Shown: positions 19,942 through 28,522 of the stretch, one piece after another
Layout: each line of letters starts with the position of its first letter
Numbering within the stretch: position 1 is the stretch's first letter
DNA from: Betaproteobacteria bacterium
Lineage (GTDB): Bacteria; Pseudomonadota; Gammaproteobacteria; Burkholderiales; Gallionellaceae
Assembly (NCBI GenBank): GCA_021413765.1
Contig: JAIOPT010000122.1
Coordinates: forward strand, 1-35,382
Length of the DNA stretch: 35,382 nt
Direction: 5' to 3'
Made by a program: the position numbers and the translations under genes
The notes under the pieces: model-generated
Databases searched by the model: none
The model's input: the letters and a program-made list of their open reading frames with translations, nothing else
Told to the model about the DNA's origin: nothing

Positions 19942-20673
19942 TTAGAACGCTTCGTCTTCGCGCATGTAGCGCCATTGCCCAATGGACAAATCGCCCAATT
20001 TAATTTTGCCGATACGCACGCGCTTTAGCCCGGTCACTTTTAGCCCGACCAACTCACACATGCGACGAATCTGGCGTTTTTTGCCTTCGCGCAAAATGAA
20101 GCGCAATTGATCGTCATTCAGCCAGCTCACTCTGGCGGGCTTAAGCATCTCGCCGTCCAGTTTGAGGCCGTGGTTCAACATGGTTAGGCCGTTAGCTGAA
20201 ATTTTTCCCTGCACGCGCACCAGATATTCCTTGTCCAGGGCGGAATCTTCGCCAACAAGTTGTTTGGCAATGCGGCCATCCTGAGTCAATACCAGCAAAC
20301 CCTGCGAATCAATATCCAGCCGACCCGCGGGCGCAATGCCATTCAAATGCATGGGATGAAAAGTCAGCGGTGATTTATCGTTAGCAAAGCGCGATGAAGC
20401 ATTAATCAGGGTAACTGCGGGCTTGTGGTTGTCCTCCGCCTGCCCGGAAACAAAACCGATAGGCTTGTTCAGCAGGATAGTTACGCGTGTTTGTTGTTGA
20501 GCTTGGGCGGCACGGTTCAGCGTGATGCGCTGGGTGGGATCTATTTTCGTGCCCAGTTCAGTTACTGGCTTGCCATCCACCAGCACCCACCCACGTTCAA
20601 TATAACTGTCTGCCTCGCGGCGGGAACACAAGCCCTGCTCGGACATCAGTTTGGAGAGACGTATTTTTTCCAT
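19942..20673 (-). CDS. RNA pseudouridine synthase, RsuA/RluF-like
   Basis: 243 residues. An N-terminal S4 RNA-binding domain ([22 protein letters not shown]) precedes an RsuA-family catalytic domain with the nucleophile Asp120 in GRLDIDSQG. Further family segments are [17 protein letters not shown] and [14 protein letters not shown]. The arrangement is closest to the RluF type (23S rRNA or tRNA-Tyr uridine targets in E. coli), but the exact target cannot be read from the sequence. The ATG is at 20673. It is probably co-transcribed with queA. Confidence 0.93.
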   Translation of the reverse strand: MEKIRLSKLMSEQGLCSRREADSYIERGWVLVDGKPVTELGTKIDPTQRITLNRAAQAQQQTRVTILLNKPIGFVSGQAEDNHKPAVTLINASSRFANDKSPLTFHPMHLNGIAPAGRLDIDSQGLLVLTQDGRIAKQLVGEDSALDKEYLVRVQGKISANGLTMLNHGLKLDGEMLKPARVSWLNDDQLRFILREGKKRQIRRMCELVGLKVTGLKRVRIGKIKLGDLSIGQWRYMREDEAF

Positions 20674-20913
20674 AAATTTTTGTAATCAACTCTAAATGCA
20701 GTAGCAGCAATACTTACTGTGCTGCTATTCAAGAAACGATGCGGAAGCGCTATGCTACACGATTGCATCTCGTAATTATCTCTATGGTCATGTCATTCGC
20801 TGCGAACGTGATTTGATAACAATAGAGAGGAGCCACAAAATTCACGTTGGCTATTCAACAAGGTGAGCGCTACCTATCGGGAGAGCGTATGAAAAAAATT
20901 GGGTTGCAGAAAT
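20674..20913. other. Intergenic region upstream of the pseudouridine synthase gene
   Basis: 240 bp between the 3' end of cbbY and the next minus-strand gene. It contains one hairpin, TAGCAGCA (20702-20709) with TGCTGCTA (20720-20727), not followed by a T-run on either strand. It probably holds the promoter of the RluF-like/queA pair, but no clear boxes were identified. Confidence 0.4.
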
Positions 20914-21639
20914 CTAAACAGATGCCGCCCGTTTGGAAAAATCTAGACCAGCAACCTGATAAAAACTTTCTAAATTGCTTAAATCATCCAGCACCGCTGA
21001 CGCTCCAGAAAAATCCTGCTTGCTCGTGTAGTGATTAATTGTAATGAAAGTTTTCAGTCCAGCGGCCAAGCTGGAACGCAGACCATTCTCGGAGTCTTCC
21101 AGCGCAATGCACTCAGCAGCATTAAGCCCTAGCCTCTCCAACACCCAATAATAAATATCGGGTGCGGGTTTTTTGTGCTGAACTATATCGCCATAACCAA
21201 TGACGTCAAACAAAGCTTCGCTACCTACGCCCAACCCCTGTTGTAAAAGCGTGATGACGTTATCCCGCGAAGTGGTGGTGGCAATGGCAAGCTTCAATCC
21301 TGCCTGTTTGGCTTCGGTAATCAGGCGTTTTATATTAGGGCGCAACGGAATACCACCTTCGCGTAACATCGCGGTGTAATGCGCGGTCTTGACCAAATGA
21401 AGGTGTTTCACAAAACTTTCATAATCAGCCGGCTTCTGAAAACCGGGCACATGGGTAGTAACGAAATGATTGATTCGTTCTTTGCCGCCGGTCACTTTAA
21501 GCAGCTCGTCATATAGGGCAACGTCCCATTTCCAGTCGAGATGATTTTCCGCAAACGTTTTATTGAACGAGAGGCGATGAGCTTCTTCAGTATCTGCTAG
21601 CGTGCCATCTACGTCAAAAATAATAGCTTTAGTTTTCAT
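20914..21639 (-). CDS. cbbY: HAD phosphatase of the CbbY type
   Basis: HAD-superfamily hydrolase, 241 residues from ATG 21639 (an upstream in-frame start at 21666 is less likely because the family begins at KAIIFDVDGTLADTEE). The nucleophile Asp9 and acid/base Asp11 are in FDVDGT. CbbY-specific features are DTEEAHRLSFN, the TGGKERI cap motif, ATTTSRDNV, HKKPAPDIYYW and ALEDSENGLR. In Rhodobacter and Arabidopsis, CbbY dephosphorylates xylulose 1,5-bisphosphate, an inhibitory by-product of RuBisCO. This suggests carbon fixation by the Calvin cycle in this organism; no RuBisCO gene is in the window, so that is inference. Confidence 0.88.
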   Translation of the reverse strand: MKTKAIIFDVDGTLADTEEAHRLSFNKTFAENHLDWKWDVALYDELLKVTGGKERINHFVTTHVPGFQKPADYESFVKHLHLVKTAHYTAMLREGGIPLRPNIKRLITEAKQAGLKLAIATTTSRDNVITLLQQGLGVGSEALFDVIGYGDIVQHKKPAPDIYYWVLERLGLNAAECIALEDSENGLRSSLAAGLKTFITINHYTSKQDFSGASAVLDDLSNLESFYQVAGLDFSKRAASV

Positions 21640-21781
21640 TCCGGACTTTCCATTAGCATTTAACAATACTCATAACAAATTGCGCCTTGCATTTTAGTCG
21701 AACTCCGGGTTTTGTGAGGTAATTTTAAATAACTTTGGAGAAGCCATATAATTGATAAGTTCAATCCAGCGGTAGTATTCA

Positions 21782-23320
21782 GTGAAATTCATTTCTGCAC
21801 AAAAATTCGTTATAGCTTTTTGTCTTGGCCTGCTTACCGTTCTAAGTTTTGCACCCTTTTCGCTGTTCCCTCTTGCTATTTTTTCACTAGCTGCACTGTT
21901 CTGGCAGTGGCAACATGCAAATGGGAAGCGTACGGCAGCATTGCTGGGTTTTTCCTTTGGCTTTGGTTTATTTAGTGTCGGCATAGGCTGGCTATACATT
22001 GCTCAGCATGATTACGGAGACATGCCACTCTTGCTGGCGCTCTCTACTACCGCTCTGTTCGCTGCACTTTTGGCGTTATTTCCCGCTTTGATTGGTTATG
22101 CGCAGGCACGGTTGCGGGCTCCTTCCTGGGTGCGCTTGATACTTGTAATGCCTGCGTTGTGGGTACTTCTGGAATGGGTACGCGGGCTGCTGTTCACTGG
22201 TTTCCCTTGGCTGACACTGGCTTACTCACAAGTATCGATTAGCCCCTTGGCGGGATATGCGCCAATATTTGGCGTATATGGCGTATCACTAACGGTGGCG
22301 ATAAGTGCGGGATTGCTGACGCTATTGTGGCAAATGCGTTGGAATGCTCAAGGGAAAGCGGCACTGGCGGCGCTGTTACTGCTATGGGGCGGCGCTACGG
22401 TGCTGCGAACAATAGACTGGACAAAGCCTGAAGGTAAGCCGTTCAAAATTGCGTTGTTGCAGGGCAATATTCCGCAAGATCTCAAATTTCACGAAGAGAA
22501 GCTTGTCGACACGCTGGAAACCTATCGCCGACTGGTGCAGCAGACCGATGCACGTTTGATCATTTTACCGGAAACCGCACTACCACTGCTACGCCACGAT
22601 CTACCGGAAAATTACATGGCTATTTTGCGCCAGCATGCAAAGCAAAATGGCGGTGACATTCTTATCGGTGCATTTGAAAGTTACAACGGGCTGCACTACA
22701 ACAGCGTATTCACGCTTGGCACAGCGAATAGCCAAAGCTACCGTAAAAATCATCTGGTGCCATTCGGCGAATTCATCCCATTGCGCCCAGCGTTGGGCTG
22801 GATCGTTAACGAAGTATTGAATATCCCCATGTCTGACTTGGCGCGCGGCGGCGAGCGGCAACCTGTATTGCGCATAGCGGGCCAACGCATTGCCGTGCAG
22901 ATTTGCTACGAGGATGTATTCGGCGAAGAAATCATCCGTTACTTGCCGGAGGCAAGCTTGCTGGTAAATGTCAGCAACGATGCCTGGTATGGCAAATCGC
23001 ACGCTTCGATGCAGCATAACCAGATCGCACAAATGCGCGCACTGGAAACAGGACGCATGATGCTGCGCGCCACGAATACTGGCGTAACCTCTATCATTAG
23101 GCGCGATGGCAGCATTCAGCAGATGTTGCCGCAGCATGAGGAAGGTGTACTCACTGGGCAGGCGCAGGGTTATACCGGCAGCACGCCGTATGTGCGCTGG
23201 GGCAATGCGGCCGTGCTGATTATTTTGTTAATGATGCTGGTCTTGGCCAAACTGGTGCAACACAGATCACACCCTCACTCACTTCCAGCACACTCTCCTA
23301 GTGCAAGAAAATCAAGATGA
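21782..23320 (+). CDS. lnt: Apolipoprotein N-acyltransferase
   Basis: Inner-membrane enzyme that adds the third acyl chain to the N-terminal cysteine of lipoproteins, needed for their sorting to the outer membrane. It has 512 residues from GTG 21782. Several hydrophobic segments occupy the first 200 residues, then a nitrilase-like periplasmic domain with the catalytic triad Glu264 (LPETALP), Lys322 (RKNHLVPFGEF) and Cys375 (QICYEDVFGE), and a last membrane segment near the C-terminus. The corC/ybeX gene that often precedes lnt is absent. No strong Shine-Dalgarno precedes the GTG. Confidence 0.97.
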   Translation: MKFISAQKFVIAFCLGLLTVLSFAPFSLFPLAIFSLAALFWQWQHANGKRTAALLGFSFGFGLFSVGIGWLYIAQHDYGDMPLLLALSTTALFAALLALFPALIGYAQARLRAPSWVRLILVMPALWVLLEWVRGLLFTGFPWLTLAYSQVSISPLAGYAPIFGVYGVSLTVAISAGLLTLLWQMRWNAQGKAALAALLLLWGGATVLRTIDWTKPEGKPFKIALLQGNIPQDLKFHEEKLVDTLETYRRLVQQTDARLIILPETALPLLRHDLPENYMAILRQHAKQNGGDILIGAFESYNGLHYNSVFTLGTANSQSYRKNHLVPFGEFIPLRPALGWIVNEVLNIPMSDLARGGERQPVLRIAGQRIAVQICYEDVFGEEIIRYLPEASLLVNVSNDAWYGKSHASMQHNQIAQMRALETGRMMLRATNTGVTSIIRRDGSIQQMLPQHEEGVLTGQAQGYTGSTPYVRWGNAAVLIILLMMLVLAKLVQHRSHPHSLPAHSPSARKSR

Positions 23321-23343
23321 AGGAATACATTGGGGAATTCACA

Positions 23344-23613
23344 ATGAACTGGGTTTGCTACCTCGTTTGTTGTGCGGACGGCACTCTATATTGCGGCATC
23401 ACCAATAATCTGGAGAAACGTCTGGCCGCACACAACACTGGCGAGGCGGCGAAATACACTCGTGGCCGTCGCCCAGTACGGCTAATGCACGTCGAGCCTT
23501 GCGCAGACAAATCCGCTGCCTTAAAGCGCGAGCTGCAGATCAAAGAGTTATCACGTAGCGAAAAACAGGTGTTGTGCGGAATAACATGCGAACAGTCCAT
23601 GGGGATCACATAG
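23344..23613 (+). CDS. GIY-YIG nuclease family protein (YhbQ/UPF0213-like)
   Basis: 89 residues from ATG 23344, which has GGGGA upstream; an earlier ATG at 23317 overlaps the lnt stop (ATGA), but homology starts at MNWVCYLVCCADGTLYCGIT. The GIY-YIG motif appears as CYLV...LYCGIT, followed by NNLEKRLAAHNTG and TRGRRPVRL, the normal pattern for this small single-domain family. A DNA-structure or repair role has been suggested for relatives, but the function is not settled. It follows lnt by 23 bp and may share its transcript. Confidence 0.92.
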   Translation: MNWVCYLVCCADGTLYCGITNNLEKRLAAHNTGEAAKYTRGRRPVRLMHVEPCADKSAALKRELQIKELSRSEKQVLCGITCEQSMGIT

Positions 23614-23651
23614 CGCTGACCTTGTCGCCAGGCATTTTTACATCCATATAG

Positions 23652-23682
23652 AGCCGATACGATTAATATCGAAGGCTTTTTT
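23652..23682 (+). terminator. Weak intrinsic terminator of lnt/GIY-YIG transcript
   Basis: CGATA (23655-23659) pairs with TATCG (23667-23671), and AGC (23652-23654) with GCT (23675-23677) across a 3-nt bulge. A run of five Ts follows (23678-23682). The last bases overlap the -35 box of the next promoter. Confidence 0.5.
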
Positions 23683-23709
23683 GACAGAAACAGGCGAAAT
23701 ATATATCAT
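23681..23709 (+). promoter_or_regulatory. Promoter of the yceD-rpmF-plsX-fab cluster
   Basis: TTGACA (23681-23686), a 17-bp spacer and TATCAT (23704-23709) form a strong sigma-70 promoter. The -10 box ends only 9 bp before the ATG of yceD (23719), so the transcript would start at, or within about three bases of, the initiation codon. Confidence 0.75.
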
Positions 23710-23718
23710 GCGCGCCTT

Positions 23719-24252
23719 ATGTTTGAACAGCAATTTATAGATAGCCTGGACTTTGCTAATAACAGCCGGGAATTACACGGCAAAATTGCAATGGCTGAAA
23801 TGCCCCGGCTACAGGATAAGCTGGTTGTTCTTGATGTTGGTTTTGAACACGATCGCAAAGAGGAAATTAACTACACCCTGCGCGGTTTCCATGACAGGAA
23901 TGGCAAACCGATGCTGGAAGTGAAGCTGGTCGGGCTGTGCCAACTGCGGTGTCAGCGATGTTTGCAAAGCTTGACCTATCCATTGAAGCTGGTTTCGCAA
24001 TTGCTTCTGGTGCAAAACTGGAATGAATCCTCTGTCGAAGAGGATGAGATAGATAGCATTCTGGCCGACAATCATTTGGACCTGCTTGCCTTGTTTGAGG
24101 AAGAAATTTTACTGAGTCTGCCATTTGCACCGAGACATCCTGTAGGTGTTTGTCGACCTGTGAAAGAAGGATATGTAGTGGAAGAGATAGATCAGATAGA
24201 TCAGATAGATAAAAACCCGTTTGCGGTTTTATCCGAATTGAAATATATGTAG
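23719..24252 (+). CDS. yceD: YceD / DUF177 protein (large ribosomal RNA accumulation protein)
   Basis: 177 residues. The YceD/DUF177 family is required for normal 23S rRNA levels in E. coli and plants and always sits next to rpmF. The family pattern is FIDSLDFANNSRELHG, PRLQDKL, and the cysteine cluster GLCQLRCQRCLQ with a later Cys in VGVCRPVKEG. An acidic stretch, EEDEIDS, is also typical. ATG 23719 is needed for the full domain, yet there is no ribosome binding site; see the promoter just upstream. Near the C-terminus a 9-bp tandem repeat (24186-24211) encodes IDQIDQID. Confidence 0.94.
   Translation: MFEQQFIDSLDFANNSRELHGKIAMAEMPRLQDKLVVLDVGFEHDRKEEINYTLRGFHDRNGKPMLEVKLVGLCQLRCQRCLQSLTYPLKLVSQLLLVQNWNESSVEEDEIDSILADNHLDLLALFEEEILLSLPFAPRHPVGVCRPVKEGYVVEEIDQIDQIDKNPFAVLSELKYM
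24186..24211 (+). repeat. 9-bp tandem repeat in yceD
   Basis: GATAGATCA is repeated twice exactly, followed by a partial third copy. The unit is in frame and codes for Ile-Asp-Gln, so slippage would change length without shifting the frame. Confidence 0.85.
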
Positions 24253-24282
24253 TTTTTATTATTGGTTTTGCAAGGAGTTAAT

Positions 24283-24462
24283 ATGGCTGTTCAACAGAAT
24301 AAGAAATCCCCATCCAAGCGTGGCATGCACCGCTCGCACGATTTTCTGGTTAGCCCGGCACTGGCGGTTGAACCCTCCACTGGTGAGCAACATCTGCGTC
24401 ACCACATCAGCCCAACTGGCTTTTATCGTGGCAAAAGAGTTGTCAAAATAAAAGGCGACTAA
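24283..24462 (+). CDS. rpmF: 50S ribosomal protein L32
   Basis: 59 residues with the L32 N-terminal pattern [20 protein letters not shown] and C-terminal [16 protein letters not shown]. The start is the ATG at 24283, fixed by AAGGAG at 24272-24277. It lies 30 bp after yceD, in the standard yceD-rpmF-plsX order that couples ribosome and lipid synthesis. Confidence 0.98.
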   Translation: MAVQQNKKSPSKRGMHRSHDFLVSPALAVEPSTGEQHLRHHISPTGFYRGKRVVKIKGD

Positions 24463-24560
24463 TCACATCTTGCGGTAGCGGATACGCACCAAATAATGAG
24501 GTGCAGACGCATCTAGTATTCCAATATCCAAATTTGGACATAGCGTAAGAGGATCGCCTG

Positions 24561-25598
24561 GTGGATGTCACAATAGCCATTGATGCCATGGGAGGCGACC
24601 ACGGGACGCGCGTCACCATTCCCGCTGCGGTGAAATATCTGCAACAACATCCGACCGATACTATCGTATTAGTTGGATTGCCTGATGCAATCGAAGCTGA
24701 GCTGCGCACCGTTAAAACATCTATCGGGCCACGACTGCGTATCCATGCAGCCAGTGAAGTGGTCGGCATGGATGAATCCCCGCAATTGGTTTTACGCAGC
24801 AAAAAAGAATCCTCCATGCGTGTCGCCATCAACCTTGTAAAAAATGGTGAGGCGTCTGCTTGTGTAAGTGCTGGGAATACTGGGGCATTGATGGCAACAG
24901 CACGTTATGTACTTAAAATGCTGCCGGGTATAGATCGCCCCGCAATTGCTTCATTTCTGCCCACTTACAAGGGGCAAGTCTGCATGCTCGACCTTGGCGC
25001 GAATGTGGATTGTAACGCCGAGAATTTATTACAGTTCGCCCTGATGGGTACTGCTCTGATTTATGCGATTGAACATAAAAACAACCCTACGGTGGGTCTG
25101 CTCAATATTGGCAGTGAAGATATCAAGGGCAATGAAATCGTCAAGCAGGCGAACGAGCTGTTGCAGCAAAGTGATTTAAATTATTACGGCAACATCGAAG
25201 GCAACGATATTTTCAAGGGAGTAACCGACGTAGTGGTTTGCGACGGCTTTGTCGGGAATGTTGCACTGAAAACAACAGAGGGGTTGGCGCAGATGTTAGG
25301 TGGTTTCCTGCGTGAGGAATTTAACCGTAATATGTTTACCAAATTGGCCGGGCTGATTGCCACTCCGGTACTCGAAGCATTTAAACGTCGTGTTGATCCC
25401 CGCCGTTACAACGGTGCCAGCCTGTTGGGATTGAAAGGTATCGTACTGAAAAGCCACGGCTCTGCTGATGCGTTCGCCTTTTTTTGTGCCATTGAACGTG
25501 CCGCCGAAGAAGCCCGCGGCGGCATGTTGCATCACATCAGTGAGCACATAGAAAAATGGCATCATGCATGCCAACTAAAGGCAAGGGAGGCTTCCTGA
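24561..25598 (+). CDS. plsX: Phosphate acyltransferase PlsX
   Basis: Makes acyl-phosphate from acyl-ACP for phospholipid synthesis (partner of PlsY); peripheral to the membrane. It has 345 residues from GTG 24561, with AAGAGGA upstream. Family motifs are [12 protein letters not shown] at the N-terminus, [34 protein letters not shown], and [17 protein letters not shown]. Its TGA sits inside the region where fabH translation begins (CTGA), suggesting coupling. Confidence 0.98.
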   Translation: MDVTIAIDAMGGDHGTRVTIPAAVKYLQQHPTDTIVLVGLPDAIEAELRTVKTSIGPRLRIHAASEVVGMDESPQLVLRSKKESSMRVAINLVKNGEASACVSAGNTGALMATARYVLKMLPGIDRPAIASFLPTYKGQVCMLDLGANVDCNAENLLQFALMGTALIYAIEHKNNPTVGLLNIGSEDIKGNEIVKQANELLQQSDLNYYGNIEGNDIFKGVTDVVVCDGFVGNVALKTTEGLAQMLGGFLREEFNRNMFTKLAGLIATPVLEAFKRRVDPRRYNGASLLGLKGIVLKSHGSADAFAFFCAIERAAEEARGGMLHHISEHIEKWHHACQLKAREAS

Positions 25599-26554
25599 TA
25601 TATTCAAGAATAATTGGTACCGGCAGCTACCTACCATCCAAGGTTTTGACTAACTTCGACCTTGAGAAACTGGTCGAAACTTCGCATGAGTGGATTGTCA
25701 CACGCAGCGGCATCGTCGAGCGCCATTTTGCCGCTGAAGGTGAACAAGCCAGTGATATGGCGGTGCATGCCAGCCAGCGTGCGCTAGAGGCAGCTGGCAT
25801 CGGCGTGGATGAGATTGACCTGGTCATTGTCGCTACGACCACGCCGGACCATATCCTACCCAGCACTGCGTGTATCCTGCAAGACAAGCTGGGCATTAAG
25901 AATGGCCCGGCCTTCGACGTGCAAGCAGTGTGCAGCGGCTTTATTTATGCGTTAAATACCGCCGATCTGTTTATTCGAGGTGGGCAGGCACGCAATGCCT
26001 TAGTAGTAGGCACCGAAGTGTTGTCACGCTTGCTTAACTGGGAAGATCGCACTACCTGTGTCTTATTCGGTGATGGAGCGGGTGCGGTGGTACTGCAGCG
26101 TAGCGATGTACCGGGCATCCTTTCCGCCAAGTTGCATGCCGACGGTAGCCACCGTAACAAGTTAAGTGCTGACGGCGGTATACGCGATGGCGCGATATTC
26201 GGCGATCCTTACATTAAAATGGACGGTCAGGCGGTATTTAAATTCGCGGTCAAGGTACTCAGTGAAGTAGTGGAAGAGGTCTTAGCCGAGAACAAAATAA
26301 CGTGTACCGACATCGATTGGCTAGTTCCCCACCAAGCCAATATTCGCATAATGGAAGCTACCGCCAAGAAGCTTGGGCTGAGCATGGACAAAGTGGTTGT
26401 GACCGTTGCCCATCACGGCAATACATCGGCGGCATCCATTCCACTAGCGCTGGATACCGCAGTACGCGATGGGCGCATTCAGCCCGGCCAGCATGTGCTG
26501 CTGGAGGCTGTCGGCGGTGGTTTCACCTGGGGTGCGGTTCTACTGCGCTGGTAA
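25568..26554 (+). CDS. fabH: 3-oxoacyl-ACP synthase III (start uncertain)
   Basis: Initiates fatty-acid elongation by condensing acetyl-CoA with malonyl-ACP. The thiolase-fold catalytic residues are Cys in QAVCSGF, His in [11 protein letters not shown] and Asn in [24 protein letters not shown] closes the protein. The coordinates use the nearest ATG (25568), but family homology begins only at [13 protein letters not shown]. The single good Shine-Dalgarno (GGGAGG, 25585-25590) lies just before CTG 25595 and ATA 25598, so the real start may be a non-AUG codon overlapping the plsX stop. An ATG at 25556 also exists. The gene is intact and part of the fab operon. Confidence 0.96.
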   Translation: MPTKGKGGFLIYSRIIGTGSYLPSKVLTNFDLEKLVETSHEWIVTRSGIVERHFAAEGEQASDMAVHASQRALEAAGIGVDEIDLVIVATTTPDHILPSTACILQDKLGIKNGPAFDVQAVCSGFIYALNTADLFIRGGQARNALVVGTEVLSRLLNWEDRTTCVLFGDGAGAVVLQRSDVPGILSAKLHADGSHRNKLSADGGIRDGAIFGDPYIKMDGQAVFKFAVKVLSEVVEEVLAENKITCTDIDWLVPHQANIRIMEATAKKLGLSMDKVVVTVAHHGNTSAASIPLALDTAVRDGRIQPGQHVLLEAVGGGFTWGAVLLRW

Positions 26555-26574
26555 CTTCTCGTAATATTCTCCAA

Positions 26575-27531
26575 GTGCTTATAACTAAATTCGCTTTCGT
26601 TTTTCCAGGGCAAGGCTCGCAATCAAGCGGCATGATGAATAATTACGCCAACTTTCCCGAAGTGCGAGATACCTTTGCCGAAGCTTCCGATATATTGCAA
26701 CAAGACTTGTGGCAATTGGTTGCTGAAGGCAGTGATGCAGAACTCAACGATACTGTGAATACGCAGCCTCTCATGCTGACTGCCGGAGTGGCGGTATATC
26801 GCGCCTGGCAAAGCTTGAATGCTCCGACACCGGCATTGCTGGCTGGTCACAGCCTCGGCGAATACACCGCGCTGGTGGTGGGTGGGGCGCTTCAATTTAC
26901 TGATGCTTTGCCATTGGTGCGTTATAGAGCTGAATGTATGCAAGAAGCCGTGCCGAAAGGTGTAGGAGGTATCGCTGCAATTCTTGGGTTAGATGACGAA
27001 AGCGTGCATAAGGTGTGCATTGAAGCTGCTCAAGACGAAGTGTTGGAAGCCGTTAATTTCAACTCGCCCGGACAGGTAGTGATTGCCGGCAACCGTGCGG
27101 CGGTGGAACGCGGTATGGAGTTGGCCAAAATCAAAGGTGCGAAACGCGCCCTGATGCTGCCGATGAGCGTACCATCGCATTGCAGTCTGTTGCGTGGCGC
27201 AGCGGAATTGTTGCGCGTGAGATTGAATGGCGTGACGATGCAAGCTCCCTCCATCCCAGTACTGCACAATGCCGATGTAAAAAGCTATGTGGATGTACCT
27301 TCTATTAAAGATGCTCTCGTACGCCAGTTATATTCGCCGGTACGTTGGGTGGAAACCGTGCAATGTTTCGGTCAAAAATTTATTACACATAACGTCGAAT
27401 GTGCGCCCGGCAAAGTGCTTATGGCTCTGAACAAACGCATTGATACAAACCAACAGGCATTGGCACTGAGCGATGGCATAGCCTTGCAATCCGCATTTGA
27501 AGCATTGACAAAACAACCGGAGGGCGAATGA
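26575..27531 (+). CDS. fabD: Malonyl-CoA:ACP transacylase (start uncertain)
   Basis: Loads malonyl groups onto acyl carrier protein. It has about 318 residues from GTG 26575. The core motifs are FVFPGQGSQSSGM, the nucleophile Ser in LAGHSLGEYTALV, the catalytic His in SVPSHCSLL, and the C-terminal SPVRWVETVQ. The long upstream open frame (from 26302) is a shadow of fabH. Homologues begin M-T-K-F, where this gene has ATA at 26581, so the start is either GTG 26575 (two codons upstream) or ATA itself; no Shine-Dalgarno is evident. Its stop overlaps fabG (ATGA). Confidence 0.96.
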   Translation: MLITKFAFVFPGQGSQSSGMMNNYANFPEVRDTFAEASDILQQDLWQLVAEGSDAELNDTVNTQPLMLTAGVAVYRAWQSLNAPTPALLAGHSLGEYTALVVGGALQFTDALPLVRYRAECMQEAVPKGVGGIAAILGLDDESVHKVCIEAAQDEVLEAVNFNSPGQVVIAGNRAAVERGMELAKIKGAKRALMLPMSVPSHCSLLRGAAELLRVRLNGVTMQAPSIPVLHNADVKSYVDVPSIKDALVRQLYSPVRWVETVQCFGQKFITHNVECAPGKVLMALNKRIDTNQQALALSDGIALQSAFEALTKQPEGE

Positions 27532-28271
27532 GTTTGCAAGGGCAGATCGCATTGGTAACCGGCGCTAGTCGTGGCATCGGGCAGGGTATTGTGTTGGAAC
27601 TAGGCAGACAAGGTGCAACATTGATCGGCACCGCAACCACCAAAAATGGAGCGCAGGGAATCAGTGAATATATGGCAGTAGCTGGCATCAAGGGCTGTGG
27701 CATGGCGCTTGACATCAATGATGCCGTACAAATTGATCAGGTTATCAGCGATACCCGAAATCAATATGGTGAAATTTCTATTTTGGTAAATAACGCGGGC
27801 ATTACCCGCGACAACCTGCTAGCGCGCATGACCGATGAGGAATGGGACGACATCATGTCGACCAACCTGAAATCTGTGTTCCGAATGAGTCGCGCCGTGC
27901 TACGAGCCATGATGAAAGCGCGCCATGGCCGCATTATCAACATTTCCTCGGTGATAGGCAGCATGGGCAACGCGGGACAAGCCAATTACGCCGCCTCCAA
28001 GGCTGGCATGATGGGTTTCAGTAAATCGCTGGCTCGCGAAATTGGTAGTCGAAACATCACCGTAAATTGCATCGCACCCGGTTTTATTGCTACCGATATG
28101 ACCGACGCATTGTCGCAGCCACAGCGCGACAAACTGGTTGAGCATGTGCCGTTAAAACGCTTGGGGCAAGTGGCCGATGTTGCAGCCAGCGTAGCCTTCC
28201 TTGCCGGCCCAGGAGCGGCTTACATAACCGGCGCGACCTTACATGTGAATGGTGGGCTGTACATGGAGTGA
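27528..28271 (+). CDS. fabG: 3-oxoacyl-ACP reductase
   Basis: NADPH-dependent reductase of the fatty-acid cycle, 247 residues, short-chain dehydrogenase fold. The cofactor motif is TGASRGIGQGI near residue 13, with NNAG further on. The catalytic Ser is in ISSVIGSMGNAGQ and the YAASK Tyr/Lys pair follows. The ATG overlaps the fabD stop, with GAGGG upstream. In most proteobacteria acpP and fabF follow fabG; here neither is present, and sequence with IS relics begins directly after the stop. Confidence 0.98.
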   Translation: MSLQGQIALVTGASRGIGQGIVLELGRQGATLIGTATTKNGAQGISEYMAVAGIKGCGMALDINDAVQIDQVISDTRNQYGEISILVNNAGITRDNLLARMTDEEWDDIMSTNLKSVFRMSRAVLRAMMKARHGRIINISSVIGSMGNAGQANYAASKAGMMGFSKSLAREIGSRNITVNCIAPGFIATDMTDALSQPQRDKLVEHVPLKRLGQVADVAASVAFLAGPGAAYITGATLHVNGGLYME

Positions 28272-28358
28272 GGTAATTTGTTTCTCTAGCAGCAATTCTG
28301 ACTTTAAAACACTGTTAGTGTCAGCATGACCATTAGGGATGATTCGAATAGTGTTTTT

Positions 28359-28522
28359 TGCTGACACTGTCTCTACCAAATCACGAAGCGACAACTTATA
28401 GCGCAGATACTTCCGAGCGCAACGCATGATGATCTGTAGCTCGAAGTGTCGTCCCATGCACTATCCCTCCATTTTTTTAAGTTTGCCATCACTACCTTCC
28501 GGCAGTTGAAAAAATGTCAGCA
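28359..28522. mobile_element. Deleted IS remnant with short terminal inverted repeats
   Basis: TGCTGACA (28359-28366) and TGTCAGCA (28515-28522) face inward as perfect 8-bp inverted repeats about 164 bp end to end, enclosing the transposase N-terminal fragment. This looks like an internal deletion derivative of an IS. A third copy at 28319-28326 shares 11 bp (TGTCAGCATGA) with the right end, perhaps the trace of an adjacent event. The assignment as one element is inference. Confidence 0.45.
28371..28457 (-). pseudogene. Transposase N-terminal fragment, IS6-like
   Basis: The minus-strand frame from ATG 28457, preceded by GGAGGG, encodes GRHFELQIIMRCARKYLRYK then LSLRDLVE, matching the conserved start of IS6-family transposases (the GRHF...R.YL.Y.LS.RDLEE pattern). 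After about 29 codons the similarity stops, and the DDE domain is absent. Confidence 0.65.

Noticed and set aside
20702-20727. 8-bp hairpin considered as terminator of cbbY
   Set aside because: No T-run follows on the minus strand, so terminator function is unsupported; mentioned only as part of the intergenic region.
20847-21038. 63-codon plus-strand frame upstream of and antisense to the cbbY end
   Set aside because: Half of it is antisense to cbbY and the composition is not convincing; no homology recognised.
26302-26574. Long N-terminal extension of the fabD frame
   Set aside because: It is the out-of-frame reading of the fabH 3' end; fabD homology begins at TKFAFVFPGQG.
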